A DNA stretch of 64,000 nucleotides. It comes from DATGMS01 sp035303945. GTDB lineage: Bacteria; Bacteroidota; Bacteroidia; Cytophagales; Cyclobacteriaceae. Positions 45,791 to 54,754 of this stretch are shown piece by piece (position 1 is the stretch's first letter; each line of letters opens with the position of its first letter). The stretch spans positions 60,380 to 124,379 of the forward strand of contig DATGQZ010000020.1 in assembly GCA_035303945.1 (NCBI GenBank), in the 5' to 3' direction. The notes beneath the pieces were generated by a model. That model saw only the letters and a program-made list of their open reading frames with translations, was not told the DNA's origin and did not search any database. The translations under genes and the position numbers were made by a program.

Positions 45791-47116
45791 ATGAAGAAGT
45801 CAGTATACACCCTCAGTTGTTGCTTAGTAATAGCACAGTTTTATGCCTGCTCCTCTGGGAGTAAGGAAACAGAAACCATTGTAGAGGACACGGTAGAAAT
45901 GAATACCGGACAGCGACTCATGCTTCCAAGACCCGACACCACCGTCAACCCCAAAAACTATAGCAAAGTGGTAGGTTGGAATGATAATGAGAAACCTGTC
46001 GCTCCCGCCGGATTTACCGTCACCAAATTTGCGGATGGATTAGATAATCCGCGATGGGCGTATGTAGGGCCCAATGGTGATGTGTTTGTGGTCGAGTCGG
46101 CGACAAACGCGGATGTGAAAACCAAAGCGGAAGCAACCTTGTCAGGAAAGGCAAAATCGATGAACATGGGTAGTGCAAACAGGATCACCCTCTTTAGGGA
46201 CACTGATGGAGATGGCCAGCCGGATATGCGGGAGGTTTTTCTCAAAGACCTCAACCAGCCCTTCGGTATGTTAATCCTGGATAATAGTTTTTATGTAGCC
46301 AATACAGATGGCTTGATGCGTTTCCCATACGAAGTGGGCCAGACCAGCATAACCGAGCCTGGCGAGCAAATCGTTAAACTCCCTGCGGGCGGTTATAACA
46401 ATCACTGGACGAGGAACATCATCGCTAATACCGATGGGTCAAAAATTTATATCTCTGTGGGCTCGGGAAGTAACGTGGGGGAAAATGGTATGGAGCATGA
46501 AGTGCGTCGTGCGGCAATTTTAGAAGTAAATCCCGATGGAACTGGCGAGAGAATCTACGCATCTGGGCTACGCAATCCAGTAGGTATGGGATGGGCACCT
46601 GGTACGCAGACGTTGTGGGCAGCTGTAAATGAACGGGATGGTTTAGGGGATGAATTGGTGCCTGATTACATCACAAGTGTGCAGGAGGGTGGATTTTATG
46701 GATGGCCTTATGTCTACTTTGGATCGCATATAGATCCTCGTCCTGGTGAAGCGCCGGAGCTAGTCGACAAAACCATTGTTCCTGATGTGCCGTTGGTAGC
46801 CCATTCCGCCTCGCTGGGCTTGGCTTTTTATGACGGAACAGCTTTCCCTGCAAAATATCACAATGGGGCGTTTATAGGTCAACACGGTTCATGGAACAGA
46901 ACGTCTTTGGTGGGTTATAAGGTTGTATTCGTTCCGTTTGAGAACGGCCAACCTTCCGGTGAGGCAGAAGATTTTCTTACGGGATTTATTAAAGATGAGG
47001 AGAACAATGAAGTCTATGGCCGGCCAGTAGGGGTGACCGTTTTGCCCGATGGATCACTTCTCGTAATGGATGATTCTGCCAATACGGTCTGGCGCGTGAG
47101 TGCCGATAAAAAATAG
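45791..47116 (+). CDS. Sorbosone/glucose-dehydrogenase-like beta-propeller lipoprotein
   Basis: A 441-residue lipoprotein (signal ending in QFYAC, Cys20) with a six-bladed beta-propeller of the L-sorbosone dehydrogenase / soluble glucose dehydrogenase family. Typical segments are ITLFRDTDGDGQPD, ISVGSGSN, YASGLRNPVGMGWAP and FIGQHGSWNR, the last containing a conserved His. Relatives use PQQ, but a PQQ site cannot be confirmed by eye. Located in the periplasm or outer membrane, it could oxidise an aldose. It lies after the xylA terminator with a 185-bp gap, so it may be a separate unit; the gap contains a small hairpin at 45712-45727. Confidence 0.82.
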   Translation: MKKSVYTLSCCLVIAQFYACSSGSKETETIVEDTVEMNTGQRLMLPRPDTTVNPKNYSKVVGWNDNEKPVAPAGFTVTKFADGLDNPRWAYVGPNGDVFVVESATNADVKTKAEATLSGKAKSMNMGSANRITLFRDTDGDGQPDMREVFLKDLNQPFGMLILDNSFYVANTDGLMRFPYEVGQTSITEPGEQIVKLPAGGYNNHWTRNIIANTDGSKIYISVGSGSNVGENGMEHEVRRAAILEVNPDGTGERIYASGLRNPVGMGWAPGTQTLWAAVNERDGLGDELVPDYITSVQEGGFYGWPYVYFGSHIDPRPGEAPELVDKTIVPDVPLVAHSASLGLAFYDGTAFPAKYHNGAFIGQHGSWNRTSLVGYKVVFVPFENGQPSGEAEDFLTGFIKDEENNEVYGRPVGVTVLPDGSLLVMDDSANTVWRVSADKK

Positions 47117-47124
47117 AACAAAGG

Positions 47125-47159
47125 AAATGCCGGGCAGATGCCCGGCATTTGTTTATTTA
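47125..47159. terminator. Bidirectional terminator between convergent genes
   Basis: Perfect 11-bp stem AAATGCCGGGC (47125-47135) / GCCCGGCATTT (47140-47150) with loop AGAT. It sits between the stops of the propeller lipoprotein (+) and the Gfo/Idh/MocA gene (-). Confidence 0.85.
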
Positions 47160-48623
47160 TACGCCCAAGGTCCAACCGTCCCGATATTCGCGTTTAACAA
47201 ACTGGTTGGCTTCATCGAAGTTGGTTACTTTCATATTGGGGCCGTCCCATATTAACTTAATATGTCTGCCTGGGTAGTCGTATCCATTACCCTCAGACTT
47301 TGGTACTCTGAAATCGTAGCTTCTTATTGCCAAGTTGCCCATCAACACAGATTCAGTCAATGGGCCGGCGATAGAGAAAGGAGAGCTCAATTCATTGAAC
47401 TCCTTGCTTCCATGACCAGCGATACAAGCATTTACCCACTGCGCATAGTGACCCGGGATGCCATCCTTCACTCTAGGAAGTTTTTCCGGCACTTTAATGC
47501 TCTCATTGAGGGAAGTAGGGAGTAGTTTGGGGTCAATACCATAAGTAGAACACATCATCTTACCTCTGGTACCTTCTATAATTACACCGTTACCACCGTC
47601 ACCCATCATCTCATTGGGGCCCAGTTCTTCCGGACGTGTAGGTTGTATACCGCCATCCATCCAATGGAATTCCAGATCTTCTTTACCTTCTCTCTTAAAC
47701 CTTAGCGTCACGTGGGAAGAAGGAGGACAGCTGTCAGGGAAATAGCCCCTTTGAAATTCTCCGGTATATACGGATCCAACACTGCATTCAGCTTCAGAGG
47801 GGTAACCTAATCCCAAAACCCTAAAGGGCGGTTCCATGATGTGACAAGCCATATCTCCCAAGGCTCCTGTTCCGTAATCCCACCAGCCTCTCCAGTTAAA
47901 AGGATGGATGTTTTCTACGTAATCCTTGTAGGGTGCAGTACCTAACCATAGGTCCCAATCGAAATGAGAAGGAGCCTTTTTGCGACTGGCTGCAGGCCAA
48001 GGAACACCTTGTGGCCACACCGGGCGGTCGGTCCAACAATACACCTTTTTGGCTTCACCAATCAAACCAGCTTCGTACCATTCACGCATCTGTCTCACTC
48101 CATCACCCGACGCGCCTTGGTTACCCATTTGAGTCACCACTTTGTATTTTTCGGCAGCCTGAGTCAACATGCGCGCTTCATAGATGTCATGCGTTAGAGG
48201 CTTCTGTACATAAACATGCTTACCCAATTGCATCGCTGCCATGGCCTGCACCGCATGATTGTGGTCAGGGGTAGATACGGATACGGCATCAAAGTTATTG
48301 TGCTCTTTATCCAACATCTCCCTATAATCCCTGTAATACTTAGCCTTTGGATGCTCTTTTACGCTTCTCTCCGCGCGTTTATCATCTACGTCGCATAGAA
48401 ACACAATATCCGCATTACCACTATCATAAAAACTCTTAATGTCGCTATAGCCCTTTCCCCCAACACCGATTCCGGCGATTCTTAATTTGTCACTTGGGGC
48501 TTTGTATCCGGGGCCACCAATTACGTGCCGGGGCACGATGTAAAAGCCTGCCACCGCTGCGGCGGACTTTTTGATAAAATCACGTCTTGGATTTTCCTTT
48601 TTTGGGAAATTGTCTTTTTTCAT
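47157..48623 (-). CDS. Second Tat-exported Gfo/Idh/MocA-family oxidoreductase
   Basis: A 488-residue paralogue of the family at 33125. The twin-arginine motif is in ENPRRDFIKKS (residues about 10-20). The Rossmann loop is GIGVGGKG, and the EKP-type motif again appears as QKP (VYVQKPLTHD). The C-terminal part includes long segments typical of the exported group common in Bacteroidota and Planctomycetes (WWDYGTGALGDMACHIMEPPF). It is transcribed alone, convergent with the propeller gene. The substrate is unknown; sugars, aldonates or glycosides are usual for the family. Confidence 0.87.
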   Translation of the reverse strand: MKKDNFPKKENPRRDFIKKSAAAVAGFYIVPRHVIGGPGYKAPSDKLRIAGIGVGGKGYSDIKSFYDSGNADIVFLCDVDDKRAERSVKEHPKAKYYRDYREMLDKEHNNFDAVSVSTPDHNHAVQAMAAMQLGKHVYVQKPLTHDIYEARMLTQAAEKYKVVTQMGNQGASGDGVRQMREWYEAGLIGEAKKVYCWTDRPVWPQGVPWPAASRKKAPSHFDWDLWLGTAPYKDYVENIHPFNWRGWWDYGTGALGDMACHIMEPPFRVLGLGYPSEAECSVGSVYTGEFQRGYFPDSCPPSSHVTLRFKREGKEDLEFHWMDGGIQPTRPEELGPNEMMGDGGNGVIIEGTRGKMMCSTYGIDPKLLPTSLNESIKVPEKLPRVKDGIPGHYAQWVNACIAGHGSKEFNELSSPFSIAGPLTESVLMGNLAIRSYDFRVPKSEGNGYDYPGRHIKLIWDGPNMKVTNFDEANQFVKREYRDGWTLGV

Positions 48624-48823
48624 TTTAATGATGTTATAAAAACGGATAAATTAACATGGAATGATTTCCTAATTTATGCAAAACTTTTCTTTCCACGCAA
48701 TGGATACGGATCTTTGGTAAATAAAGACTATTTCAAGGATGAACGGAGAAGAAAAGAGCTACAAATTGGTTCCATTTGGTAGCCCAGCGGATCTTCCAGA
48801 TATTGAACAGCATAACCTAAGTG

Positions 48824-49999
48824 TCACCTAGAAGCAACCAGTGCCCGTTCAATATCCTGAATAATGTCGTCAGGGTGCTCTAAACCCACCGACAACCTGA
48901 CTAAGCCAGGAGTGATGCCCACATGCTGCCTTTCTTCCTCGCTCAGCTTGCTATGGGTAGTGGTGGCAGGGTGGGTAATAATACTTCTGGTGTCCCCTAA
49001 GTTAGAGGTAATGGAGATAATTTGTAGCTGATCGATAAATTTTTGCACACGCGCCACCCCTCCTTTTAAGGTGAATGTAATTATCCCTCCTCCTTGACGC
49101 ATTTGCTTGACGGCAAGATCATGTTGGGGATGAGACTTCAGGAAAGGATAGCAAATCTTTTCCATATCACTGCTTCCTTCGAAATATTCTGCAATTTTCA
49201 GTGCATTGCTACAGTGCCTGTCCATTCTTACCGCTAAAGTTTCCATGCTTTTGGACAGCAGCCATGCATTAAAAGGAGAAAGAGCAGGACCGGTATGTTT
49301 GGTGAAAAAAGAAACTTCACGAATCAGCTCTTTGGAACCCAAAATCAGACCGCCTAGCACCCTGCCTTGTCCGTCAATGTATTTGGTGGCACTATGGGTC
49401 ACCAAGTCGGCACCGTATTTAGCCGGCTGCTGGAGATAAGGGGTGGCAAAGCAGTTGTCGACCACAAAGATCAGGTTATGGGCTTTGGCCAATGCAGCGG
49501 CAAATTCAAGATCGATAATTTCAAGCCCAGGGTTTGAAGGTGTTTCGATAAAAAGCATCTTGGTTTCTGGCCTGATCAGTTTTTCCCAGTTTTGGATATC
49601 TGAAATGTCCCCATAAGTGTGGCTAATGCCCCATTTGGGGAAGACCCTGGTGAGCAACTGGTGGGTAGAGCCGAAGAGTGACCGGGCCGCTAAAATGTGG
49701 TCTCCTTGTTGGAGTAAGGCAGCCATACTGGCAAACATGGCGGCCATGCCTGAAGCGGTGGTAATGCCATCTTCGGTGCCTTCTGCCGCACAGATTTTTT
49801 CTATCAAATCGCTGCTGTTGGGGTTGGCATAGCGGGAATAGATATTTCCCTCTTTTTCTTCAGCAAAAATTTGCCTGGCTTCTTCAGCGGTTTCAAAGGT
49901 AAAACTTGAAGTAAGGTAGATAGGCGCGGAATGTTCTCGTTGATTGGAGGCTGAAGGCGCTATCCGGATGGATTGGGTTTCAAAATGCTTATTGGACAT
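48824..49999 (-). CDS. metZ: O-succinylhomoserine sulfhydrylase-like PLP enzyme
   Basis: A 391-residue enzyme of the Cys/Met metabolism PLP family (gamma-synthase, sulfhydrylase and lyase members). Visible are YSRYANPN, the ASGMAAM loop, the PLP Lys in THSATKYIDGQGRVLGG (about residue 205), and SVGLEHPDDIIQD at the end. A SAM riboswitch upstream shows that it belongs to methionine synthesis; sulfhydrylation of acyl-homoserine to homocysteine is the best reading, though cystathionine gamma-synthase is not excluded. The ATG at 49999 is chosen over the adjoining TTG at 50002. Its start overlaps a short upstream ORF. Confidence 0.87.
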   Translation of the reverse strand: MSNKHFETQSIRIAPSASNQREHSAPIYLTSSFTFETAEEARQIFAEEKEGNIYSRYANPNSSDLIEKICAAEGTEDGITTASGMAAMFASMAALLQQGDHILAARSLFGSTHQLLTRVFPKWGISHTYGDISDIQNWEKLIRPETKMLFIETPSNPGLEIIDLEFAAALAKAHNLIFVVDNCFATPYLQQPAKYGADLVTHSATKYIDGQGRVLGGLILGSKELIREVSFFTKHTGPALSPFNAWLLSKSMETLAVRMDRHCSNALKIAEYFEGSSDMEKICYPFLKSHPQHDLAVKQMRQGGGIITFTLKGGVARVQKFIDQLQIISITSNLGDTRSIITHPATTTHSKLSEEERQHVGITPGLVRLSVGLEHPDDIIQDIERALVASR

Positions 50000-50129
50000 C
50001 AACGTTTTGTTTAGTCAGCAAAAACAATGGCGCTTCCGCTTGACAGTGAGCAATAGTAAGTAGAAATAGGGCATCAGCGAACCATACCGGCTGCCACAAA
50101 GAAGGTGCGTCTGAAAAAGATCGGATCAT
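49989..50129 (-). CDS. Putative 46-codon leader ORF between SAM riboswitch and metZ
   Basis: An ATG at 50129 opens a 46-codon ORF that ends with TAA at 49989-49991, overlapping the metZ start (ATG 49999-49997) by 11 nt in another frame. The peptide begins MIRSFSDAPSLWQPVWFADA and continues with a hydrophobic stretch; it has only the initiator Met, so it is not a Met-rich attenuator. It begins about 10 nt after the riboswitch core. It may be a translated leader that couples riboswitch state to metZ translation, or a chance ORF in a leader RNA. I do not recognise the peptide. Confidence 0.4.
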   Translation of the reverse strand: MIRSFSDAPSLWQPVWFADALFLLTIAHCQAEAPLFLLTKQNVDVQ

Positions 50130-50138
50130 GTTTTTCAA

Positions 50139-50234
50139 TTTATAGTTCCCTTTTTTGGGCAGGTTTTGGCACCTTTCCTGGGGAGGATGGTTGCCAGAGG
50201 GTCAGTAAGCCTGTTCTCTCGCCTCTTCTTTATA
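50139..50234 (-). ncRNA. SAM-I-type (S-box) riboswitch upstream of metZ
   Basis: On the - strand the conserved S-box elements come in order: GAAGAGGCGAGAG (start of P1/P2), TGACCCTCTGGCAACC (with the invariant GGCAACC), AAGGTGCCAAAACCTGCC (P3 and the AAGGTGC core) and a closing GGGAACTATAA. This is the pattern of SAM-I family riboswitches as found in Bacteroidota. It occupies most of the 375-bp gap before the DUF1501 gene, and fits feedback control of a methionine gene. No clear terminator hairpin follows, so control may act on translation, possibly through the short ORF right after it. Confidence 0.85.
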
Positions 50235-50255
50235 AATTTTACTAATAAATGTGCT

Positions 50256-50287
50256 GCAAGGTAAATAGGGGTGGGGGAATTTTCCAA
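50256..50287 (-). promoter_or_regulatory. Probable promoter of the riboswitch-metZ transcript
   Basis: On the - strand, TTG (50287-50285), 21 nt, then TACCTTGC (50263-50256), near TAnnTTTG. Transcription would start about 15 nt before the riboswitch. Confidence 0.45.
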
Positions 50288-50374
50288 ACAAAGCCTGCTT
50301 TTTCTTTAGTATGGAAGAATTTTTTAAAAGCCTGTCAGGTCGGACAAATGCCGGCTACACCTGTATTTCCTTGA

Positions 50375-51859
50375 TTAAGCTATAATATCATGTACTACCC
50401 TGCCCGCCACATCCGTTAAGCGGAAGTCTCTCCCTTGGGCAAAGTAAGTTAGTTTTTCGTGGTTTAAGCCTAACTGATTTAAAATGGTTGCCTGTAAGTC
50501 ATGGATATGTACCCTGTCTTTGATGCCGTAGTAGCCAATCTCATCGGTCTCCCCATAGGTAAAGCCGCCTTTGATGCCTCCGCCTGCCATCCATACCGTA
50601 AAGGCTTCGGTATGGTGATCCCTGCCCATAAAAGGCATAGTTTTATTCCCACGATTTTCCTGCATGGGGGTTCTTCCAAACTCGCCTCCCCATACCACCA
50701 GCGTTTCATCCAGTAAGCCTCTTTGCTTTAGATCCTTGATCAAAGCAGCCATTGGTTGATCCACCTGCCGGCATTTATCTCTCAAGCCTCCTTCAATGGA
50801 ATCGCTTCGGGTGGTGCCATGGGAATCCCAACCCCAATCAAACATCTGCACAAAGCGCACACCTTGTTCTACCAGCCTTCTTGCCAGTAGACAGTTATTG
50901 GCAAAGGAAGTCTTGCCCATTTCAGTTCCATACATTTTGTGAATGTGTTCTGGTTCTTTGGAAATATCCATCACTTCGGGCACAGAGGTTTGCATCCTGT
51001 AAGCCATTTCGTATTGTGAGATACGGGTCAATGTTTCTGGGTCTCCCATTTCCCGATATTCCTGCTCATTGATATTGTTTATCGCATCAATAGTATTTTT
51101 GCGTAGCTGGCTGTCCATACCATGGGGATTCGAAACATACAGGATAGGATCACCTTCAGACCGGCATTGTACGCCTTGATAGACGGATGGTAAGAAGCCA
51201 CTTCCCCAGACACTTTTTCCCGCATCAGGTGTTTTTCCTCCAGACACCAGCACAATAAAGCCGGGTAGGTTTTCATTTTCCGAGCCCAGTCCGTAAGTCA
51301 CCCAAGAACCCATACTGGGTCTTCCCAGTCGCGGCCCGCCGGTTTGAAGTAATAATTGTGCAGGGGCGTGGTTAAATTGGTCGGTATGCATGGATTTAAC
51401 CAAGGTAACATCATCCACGACACCGGAGAAATGAGGGAGAAGGTCCGATACCACCATCCCTGATTCTCCTTGAGGTTTAAAGTTTGCCTGTGGTCCGCAC
51501 ATTTTCGGGACTCCTTTAATAAACGCAAACTTTTTGCCTTCCAGCAGTGAGGGTGGGCAGTCTAACCCATGGAGCTTCTGTAATTCAGGTTTATAGTCAA
51601 AAAGCTCCAATTGTGAGGGAGCTCCCGCCATATGCATGTAGATGATCCTTTTGGCCTTGGGAGCAAAATGCGGCAGCTGTTTATGGAGTTTGTTGACCAT
51701 ATCTGCTCCTAATTCACCTTTGTTTGGTGAAGAAAAAGGATTACAGCCCATCAAGGAACCTAAAGCGATGGCTCCCAATCCAGAAGCACATTGCTTCAAA
51801 AAGTGGCGACGCGTTTCGCTCTGCAGCTTTCTAAATTGTAGTTCTTGGTACAAATCCAT
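50375..51859 (-). CDS. DUF1501-family exported protein
   Basis: A 494-residue protein of the DUF1501 family, an alkaline-phosphatase/sulfatase-like fold of unknown reaction. A twin-arginine motif (ETRRHFLKQ, residues about 15-23) is followed by a hydrophobic stretch and LMGC (Cys39), so it may be a Tat-exported lipoprotein. Family segments include KRIIYMHMAGAPSQLELFDYKP, FVQMFDWGWDSHG and WGGEFGRTPMQENRG. It follows the PSD1/DUF1553 gene by 12 bp; this two-gene pairing is frequent in Planctomycetes and Bacteroidota and argues that the two proteins work together. Confidence 0.9.
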   Translation of the reverse strand: MDLYQELQFRKLQSETRRHFLKQCASGLGAIALGSLMGCNPFSSPNKGELGADMVNKLHKQLPHFAPKAKRIIYMHMAGAPSQLELFDYKPELQKLHGLDCPPSLLEGKKFAFIKGVPKMCGPQANFKPQGESGMVVSDLLPHFSGVVDDVTLVKSMHTDQFNHAPAQLLLQTGGPRLGRPSMGSWVTYGLGSENENLPGFIVLVSGGKTPDAGKSVWGSGFLPSVYQGVQCRSEGDPILYVSNPHGMDSQLRKNTIDAINNINEQEYREMGDPETLTRISQYEMAYRMQTSVPEVMDISKEPEHIHKMYGTEMGKTSFANNCLLARRLVEQGVRFVQMFDWGWDSHGTTRSDSIEGGLRDKCRQVDQPMAALIKDLKQRGLLDETLVVWGGEFGRTPMQENRGNKTMPFMGRDHHTEAFTVWMAGGGIKGGFTYGETDEIGYYGIKDRVHIHDLQATILNQLGLNHEKLTYFAQGRDFRLTDVAGRVVHDIIA

Positions 51860-51871
51860 AATACAGCATGT

Positions 51872-54655
51872 TTAAGATTTTGTGAGGAACTCATCCAGGT
51901 TCATGATCACATTAGCCACTACAGTAAGGGTGGCTAGATCAATATCCGGTTGGCATACCAATGCTTCTACTTCCTCCGGTTTGCTTTCGAAATACGCCCG
52001 CGTTTTGAGGTACAGGGATTCCAATTCCTTCAGTTTTAGTTCATCTATATCCGTTTTGGCCATGGCTATTTTGTAGCCATAACTAATCTGTCCTTTGTAA
52101 GGCTGTTTTACCGCTAACATTCGCTTTGCCAAGCCCATGGCAGCTTCTACATATACAGGATCATTCAGTGTCACCAAAGCTTGGATAGGCGTGTTGGTAT
52201 CGATGCGGCGTGCGACACAGAATTCTCTACTGGGGCTATCAAAAGACATCAGGGATGGATAAGGGTTGGTTCTTCTCCAGTAGGTATATAGGGCTCTTCT
52301 ATATTGATCTTCCCCAGGACTGGTGGCCCAGTTTGCCCCATTATACACTACCTGCCATAATCCTTCAGGCTGATAAGGCATGACGCTGGGGCCATACATC
52401 TTCTTGCTCAGCAGCCCGCTGACTTGTAAGGCCTGATCACGAATCTGTTCTGCATTAAGACGCACCCGAGGCCCTCTTGCCAACAGCCTGTTTTTGGGGT
52501 CGCGGGCTATTTGCTCATGAGAAGCTTTGGAAGACTGTCGGTAAGTTGACGACAGCACAATCATTTTCATCAGTTTCTTGAGGCTCCATTGCTGATTGGT
52601 TTGGAATTCTATTGCTAACCAATCCAGCAGTTCAGGATGGGAGGGCTCAAAACCCTGCGAACCAAAATCCTCTAAGGTCTCGACAATGCCGGTGCCAAAG
52701 AACTGCGCCCAAATGCGGTTGACCATCACCCTCGCTGTCAGTGGGTTGTCCTTGCTGACGAGCCATTGCGCCAAACCTAGCCTATTTTTTGGAGCCCCTG
52801 GCGGCATGCTGTTCCAGTCTTCAGGTACACCGGGTTCTACTTCCTCACCATGTACCAGCCAGTTTCCTCTTTCAAACACATAGGTAGTTCTTCTGTAACC
52901 CTCAGGCCGCTCTACCATCACTGGAATCGATTCTATTTTGTTTTGAGGATTAAGTAACGATACGAAATATTGGGTAATTTCCTGATAACCTGCAGCATCT
53001 TTTCCTGGAATAGCTTTATAAAAGAGGATCCATTCCAAGTTGCAAACCGTCCCTGAATGTCCAGGATCTTTAAATACAAAATAGAGATCCTTTTTTCCAG
53101 TTAGGGGCTGTACAGGAACAGAGATGGTCTGAAATCCTTTATCGGTTTTGATACTATTGACTTTCCAGCTCGTCAGCAAGGGGCCATCCGCTGCGCCAAT
53201 CCTTACTTCTATCCAACCAGTAGTCTTGCCGGATCGGTACCTGACCAGCATCTGGTCCTCCTCATTGAGGGTGATGCCCGACAATTTGGCTAGTCCATTA
53301 TCTTCCATGTTCAGATAATTGGGCCCATCAGTCAGCACCCCGTTTTCTAGGATTTCAAAAGAATGAGGGTGGATCTTTGGTTCTGCTAGCCTTACCAAGT
53401 GCGTGTAGTAGGCTATTTGCGCGGTGTCTTCCGCAGCAGTTTTTTTCTTGACCCAATCTTTGATAGCCTTAAGCTTAAGCTGGTCTTCCTCTTCTACAAA
53501 GGATACCAGCTGTGGGCTTTCACTCCAGACGTCCTCATCGGAGGTATTATTGAAGAAGGCGTAGGATTTAAAGAAGTCTTCATGCCTAATAGGATCATAG
53601 GGATGGCTGTGGCATTGCACGCATTCCATGGTGGTTCCTTGCAGAATTCCCCAGGTGGTATTAACCCGGTCAATGACAGCGGCGACCCGGAACTCTTCAT
53701 TTTCAGTTCCGCCTTCGTCATTGGTCATGGTGTTGCGGTGGAAGGCCGTCGCAATATAATCCTCATCTGTTGGGTTGGGAAGGAGGTCCCCCGCGAGCTG
53801 TTTGGTGATGAATACATCAAATGGCATGTCTTCATTGAAGGCTTTGATCAACCAGTCCCTGTATTTCCAGATTTTTCGCTCCGCGTCTCTTTCATACCCT
53901 TTAGTATCGGCATACCGGGCCAGGTCCATCCACATCCCCGCCCACTTTTCGCCGTATTGATTAGAAGCTAAAAGCTGATCTACCACTTTTTCATAAGCAT
54001 CTGGCCGGGTATCTTCTAAATAGGCCTGAAGCTCCTCCGGTGAGGGAGGCACGCCGATGACATCCAAATATAGTCGTCTTAGCAAAGTGGCTTTGTCTGC
54101 CTCTGGGGATGGTTCAAGCCTGTTTTCCCGTAATCGTTCCAACACGAACTGATCGATCCCGTTGCTTGCCCAATCAGTCTCCAGGCTTGGTGGATCAAGG
54201 GGATCCGGCTTGATATAGGCCCAATGGTCCTGCCACTGAGCGCCTTGCCGGATCCATTTCTTCAAAAGCTTTATTTCCTCCCTGGTGAGAGGCTCAGCCT
54301 CCAGCGGCATCCGTAGATCAGGGTCGTCATGTTCGATCCTCCGGATCAACTCGCTTTCGCTTGGGCTGCTGGGCACAATTGCTGGCTTTCCAGACTCATT
54401 GACGGCAAGTGCTTCCTCAGGAAACAACAGGCTAAATCCTCCCGACTGCTTTACACCTCCGTGGCAGGCAATGCACTTCTTGTTAAAGATGGGACGAATA
54501 TCCCGGTTGAATTCAATCTGCTCACCCGCGAGAAATCGGGGAAAGTAATCCTGCCTGATACCCGGGGAATACCAGCCTGCCAGCCATAAAAGCAGTAGTA
54601 CAGATAGTCCAGATACCCACAACCTTTTACCCCTCATGTGCGCCGGTAAGTTCAT
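51872..54655 (-). CDS. PSD1/DUF1549-DUF1553 protein with cytochrome c domain
   Basis: A 927-residue protein with an N-terminal membrane anchor (about residues 10-30), a planctomycete-type cytochrome c domain (CIACH at 61-65), a DUF1549 region containing a second CxxCH (CVQCHSHPYDP, about 345-355), a carbohydrate-binding-like insertion (about 430-570) and a C-terminal DUF1553 domain (MVNRIWAQFFGTGIV onwards). Both CxxCH sites could bind haem c. The enzyme activity is unknown. The frame can be extended to a TTG at 54691, but the ATG at 54655 is preferred. It is the third gene after SusC and SusD, so it probably acts on the glycan they take up. Confidence 0.9.
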   Translation of the reverse strand: MNLPAHMRGKRLWVSGLSVLLLLWLAGWYSPGIRQDYFPRFLAGEQIEFNRDIRPIFNKKCIACHGGVKQSGGFSLLFPEEALAVNESGKPAIVPSSPSESELIRRIEHDDPDLRMPLEAEPLTREEIKLLKKWIRQGAQWQDHWAYIKPDPLDPPSLETDWASNGIDQFVLERLRENRLEPSPEADKATLLRRLYLDVIGVPPSPEELQAYLEDTRPDAYEKVVDQLLASNQYGEKWAGMWMDLARYADTKGYERDAERKIWKYRDWLIKAFNEDMPFDVFITKQLAGDLLPNPTDEDYIATAFHRNTMTNDEGGTENEEFRVAAVIDRVNTTWGILQGTTMECVQCHSHPYDPIRHEDFFKSYAFFNNTSDEDVWSESPQLVSFVEEEDQLKLKAIKDWVKKKTAAEDTAQIAYYTHLVRLAEPKIHPHSFEILENGVLTDGPNYLNMEDNGLAKLSGITLNEEDQMLVRYRSGKTTGWIEVRIGAADGPLLTSWKVNSIKTDKGFQTISVPVQPLTGKKDLYFVFKDPGHSGTVCNLEWILFYKAIPGKDAAGYQEITQYFVSLLNPQNKIESIPVMVERPEGYRRTTYVFERGNWLVHGEEVEPGVPEDWNSMPPGAPKNRLGLAQWLVSKDNPLTARVMVNRIWAQFFGTGIVETLEDFGSQGFEPSHPELLDWLAIEFQTNQQWSLKKLMKMIVLSSTYRQSSKASHEQIARDPKNRLLARGPRVRLNAEQIRDQALQVSGLLSKKMYGPSVMPYQPEGLWQVVYNGANWATSPGEDQYRRALYTYWRRTNPYPSLMSFDSPSREFCVARRIDTNTPIQALVTLNDPVYVEAAMGLAKRMLAVKQPYKGQISYGYKIAMAKTDIDELKLKELESLYLKTRAYFESKPEEVEALVCQPDIDLATLTVVANVIMNLDEFLTKS

Positions 54656-54754
54656 TATATTTTTTTTATCCTTGTTACTAAATAAAGACAATTAATTAAT
54701 AACTAAAAATTAATTCCTTGGTGTTTCGTCAGATTCTCTATTTGTTCTTGTTTC

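Noticed and set aside
50320..50374. Possible terminator after the DUF1501 gene
   Set aside because: Several overlapping short complementarities are present, but no single stable stem stands out by eye.
53399..53971. A 190-codon + strand ORF inside the PSD1 gene
   Set aside because: It is an antisense shadow of a well-supported coding region that includes the second CxxCH motif.
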